Of a stretch of 64,000 nt of DNA, positions 63,051-64,000 are shown piece by piece. A program made the translations under genes and the position numbers. Location: positions 1 to 64,000 of the forward strand of contig NZ_JOOE01000002.1 in assembly GCF_000712135.1 (NCBI RefSeq). Direction: 5' to 3'. The DNA comes from Sphingomonas sp. UNC305MFCol5.2 (GTDB lineage: Bacteria > Pseudomonadota > Alphaproteobacteria > Sphingomonadales > Sphingomonadaceae). The notes under the pieces were generated by a model that saw nothing but the letters and a program-made list of their open reading frames with translations, was not told where the DNA came from and searched no databases. Each line of letters opens with the position of its first letter. Positions within the stretch are counted from its first letter, which is position 1.

Positions 63051-63168
63051 GTCACCCCGGCCTTGAGCCGGGGTCCCGCTGGCTTCAGGCCGGGCAGAAG
63101 AAGCGGGATCCCGGCTCAAGCCTGTCCTGAGCGCCTGCCTTGCAGGCAGTCGAAGGGGCCGGGATGAC
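63051..63168. repeat. REP-like inverted repeat element
   Basis: GTCACCCCGGCCTTGAGCC at 63051 and a complementary end (GGCTCAAG ... GGGCCGGGATGAC) to 63168 form an interrupted large palindrome; arms AGCGGGATCCCGGCTCAAG and the left counterpart match with a few differences. A small hairpin GCCTGC-CTT-GCAGGC (63133-63147) sits inside. It resembles the repetitive extragenic palindromes common in sphingomonads, placed just after an operon end; it may stabilise or terminate the transcript. Confidence 0.65.
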
Positions 63169-63228
63169 TCAAATTTATCAACAGCTTGTATAGGTTATCG
63201 GCCTAGGACTGGGCCACGAAATCAACGC

Positions 63229-63684
63229 TTATCCGTGGATGCGCGTCAGCAGCGCGATCAATTGCTTGATCTCGCGCTGGTTGAAGCGGCCTTTGAGCCA
63301 GGCTTCGTGCTCCAGGATCGCCTTGCGTGCCTCGACCAGTGCGGCATGGCCGGCCGGACGCAATGTCAGGGTCTGCCGCCGCTGATCGCCGGCCGACTTG
63401 CCGCGCACGAGAAAATCGCGTGCCTGCAGGCGATTGACGATCGCCATTACGGTCGCGCGGTCCATTTGCAGGCGCTGCGCAAGATCGGTCTGTGCGATCC
63501 CGGGGTGATCGTCGAGGAGCCAGAGCACCGAGACCTGTTTCTGCGTCAGGCCGAGATGTTCGAAAGTCTCCATGAAGTGGCGATAGACGGCGCCATGGGC
63601 CAGCCGGATGTGAAATCCGAGAATATCCCCGATCGCACCGATGCCGCCATCGTCCTCGATCGGCGGTTCGGCCTGTTTGGTCAA
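63229..63684 (-). CDS. MarR-family regulator 2
   Basis: A 151-residue MarR-type regulator with LTQKQVSVLWLLDDHPGIAQTDLAQRLQMDRATVMAIVNRLQARDFLVRGKSAGDQRRQTLTLRPAGHAAL, i.e. winged helix with the D-x-R-R-Q wing. It begins at a TTG behind AGGGG. It faces the oxygenase operon (convergent), next to folB, and shows no operator of the type found in the supercluster near its start, so it is probably a separate regulator. Confidence 0.82.
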   Translation of the reverse strand: MTKQAEPPIEDDGGIGAIGDILGFHIRLAHGAVYRHFMETFEHLGLTQKQVSVLWLLDDHPGIAQTDLAQRLQMDRATVMAIVNRLQARDFLVRGKSAGDQRRQTLTLRPAGHAALVEARKAILEHEAWLKGRFNQREIKQLIALLTRIHG

Positions 63685-63771
63685 CGCAATCCCCTGTCGT
63701 TCGCTCGATAACCCGATGTCCTGCGCGATCGCGATTGCACAGTCCAGAGCCGGACGTGTCGCGCCAGGCGA

Positions 63772-64000
63772 TCAGCGGGCGAGCGAGACCCGGGCGCCGG
63801 CGAGGCCGCCGCGCAGCGCCCCGGGCTTCGAAACGCGGACTTCCGCTCGTTGCACCCGGGGATGAGCGATACACCGTTCGGCCAGCCGCATCGCATAGGT
63901 CTCGATCAGCGCGGTCCTTCTCAGTGCCAGGGCATGGGCGTCATCGGCGACGCGCTGATAGTCGATGGTTTCCTGCAACGCGTCGTGCGCCGGCGCGTCG
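63772..64000 (-). CDS. folB: Dihydroneopterin aldolase, partial (N-terminus beyond right edge)
   Basis: The last 76 residues of a dihydroneopterin aldolase: QETIDYQRVADDAHAL, TALIETYAMRLAERC and RVSKPGALRGGLAGARVSL correspond to the family's AIDY, LIETLAExIA and VxKPxA..ARVxVE blocks. Folate biosynthesis: it cleaves dihydroneopterin to the hydroxymethylpterin. The frame is open to the window edge with no start codon of quality, so the gene is cut at 64000. A housekeeping gene here marks the right-hand border of the catabolic cluster. Confidence 0.78.
   Translation of the reverse strand, partial: DAPAHDALQETIDYQRVADDAHALALRRTALIETYAMRLAERCIAHPRVQRAEVRVSKPGALRGGLAGARVSLAR

Noticed and set aside
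63170..63195. Further operator half-site (TTTATCAAC) before the second MarR gene
   Set aside because: Only one arm is present and it lies at the 3' end of the marR gene, not at its promoter.

Overview
The window looks like chromosomal DNA of a sphingomonad (Alphaproteobacteria, Sphingomonadales). Base composition is high in G+C. It holds two large TonB-dependent receptors, many exported esterases and glycosidases, ring-cleavage and decarboxylase genes of the lignin-aromatics type, a FixL/FixJ-like pair and dihydroneopterin aldolase. No rRNA, tRNA, CRISPR array, prophage or intact insertion sequence was seen. Both ends cut genes: an RHS protein on the left and folB on the right.

Layout. (1) 1-3.7 kb: an exported RHS/YD-repeat protein running off the left edge, a tiny exported single-YD protein just upstream of it, and a divergent orphan VirB2/TrbC-like pilin. 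(2) 3.9-16 kb: a hydrolase-rich block. A leftward trio (DJ-1/PfpI protein, exported alpha/beta hydrolase, Tat-exported metallo-beta-lactamase-fold protein) faces a rightward ABM monooxygenase and a chloroperoxidase-type hydrolase. A beta-propeller hybrid-type sensor kinase, its NarL-type regulator and a winged-helix protein follow. A second copy of the exported hydrolase (apparently frameshifted in its signal peptide), an aldo/keto reductase and a Tat-exported proline-iminopeptidase-like hydrolase close the block. (3) 16.6 kb: a small membrane protein, then a long non-coding stretch. (4) 18-25.5 kb: a surface-adhesin operon: exported Cys-rich protein, a 1,919-residue trimeric autotransporter, a BamE-like protein and a Skp/OmpH-like chaperone. 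(5) 26-28.6 kb: FixL-like haem-PAS kinase, FixJ-like regulator and a lone receiver domain. (6) 29.9-35 kb: two exported beta-galactosidase-type enzymes (GH2; GH35/42-like) around a membrane acyltransferase.

(7) 35.2-63 kb is the most interesting part: a catabolic supercluster of about 20 genes in several operons. It contains two TonB receptors, two MFS carriers, a type-B carboxylesterase, a tannase/feruloyl-esterase-type enzyme and a CocE-type hydrolase flanked by two DUF3237 proteins. It also contains a stilbene-cleaving carotenoid-oxygenase homologue, benzoylformate decarboxylase, aldehyde dehydrogenase, a LigW-like decarboxylase, a PanE-like reductase, a TauD/TfdA dioxygenase, a second ThDP enzyme and a two-subunit Rieske oxygenase. 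MarR and IclR regulators are embedded. I see one palindromic motif, RTTGAT-N2-ATCAAY, in at least five promoter regions across this 20 kb, including the one next to the embedded marR gene. This suggests a single local regulon. The parts fit a route in which plant or lignin phenolic esters are imported and hydrolysed, a stilbene-type double bond or an aryl-glyoxylate is turned into an aromatic aldehyde, the aldehyde is oxidised, and the acid is decarboxylated or ring-hydroxylated. The actual substrate is inference.

(8) 63-64 kb: a REP-like inverted repeat, a second MarR regulator and the end of folB.
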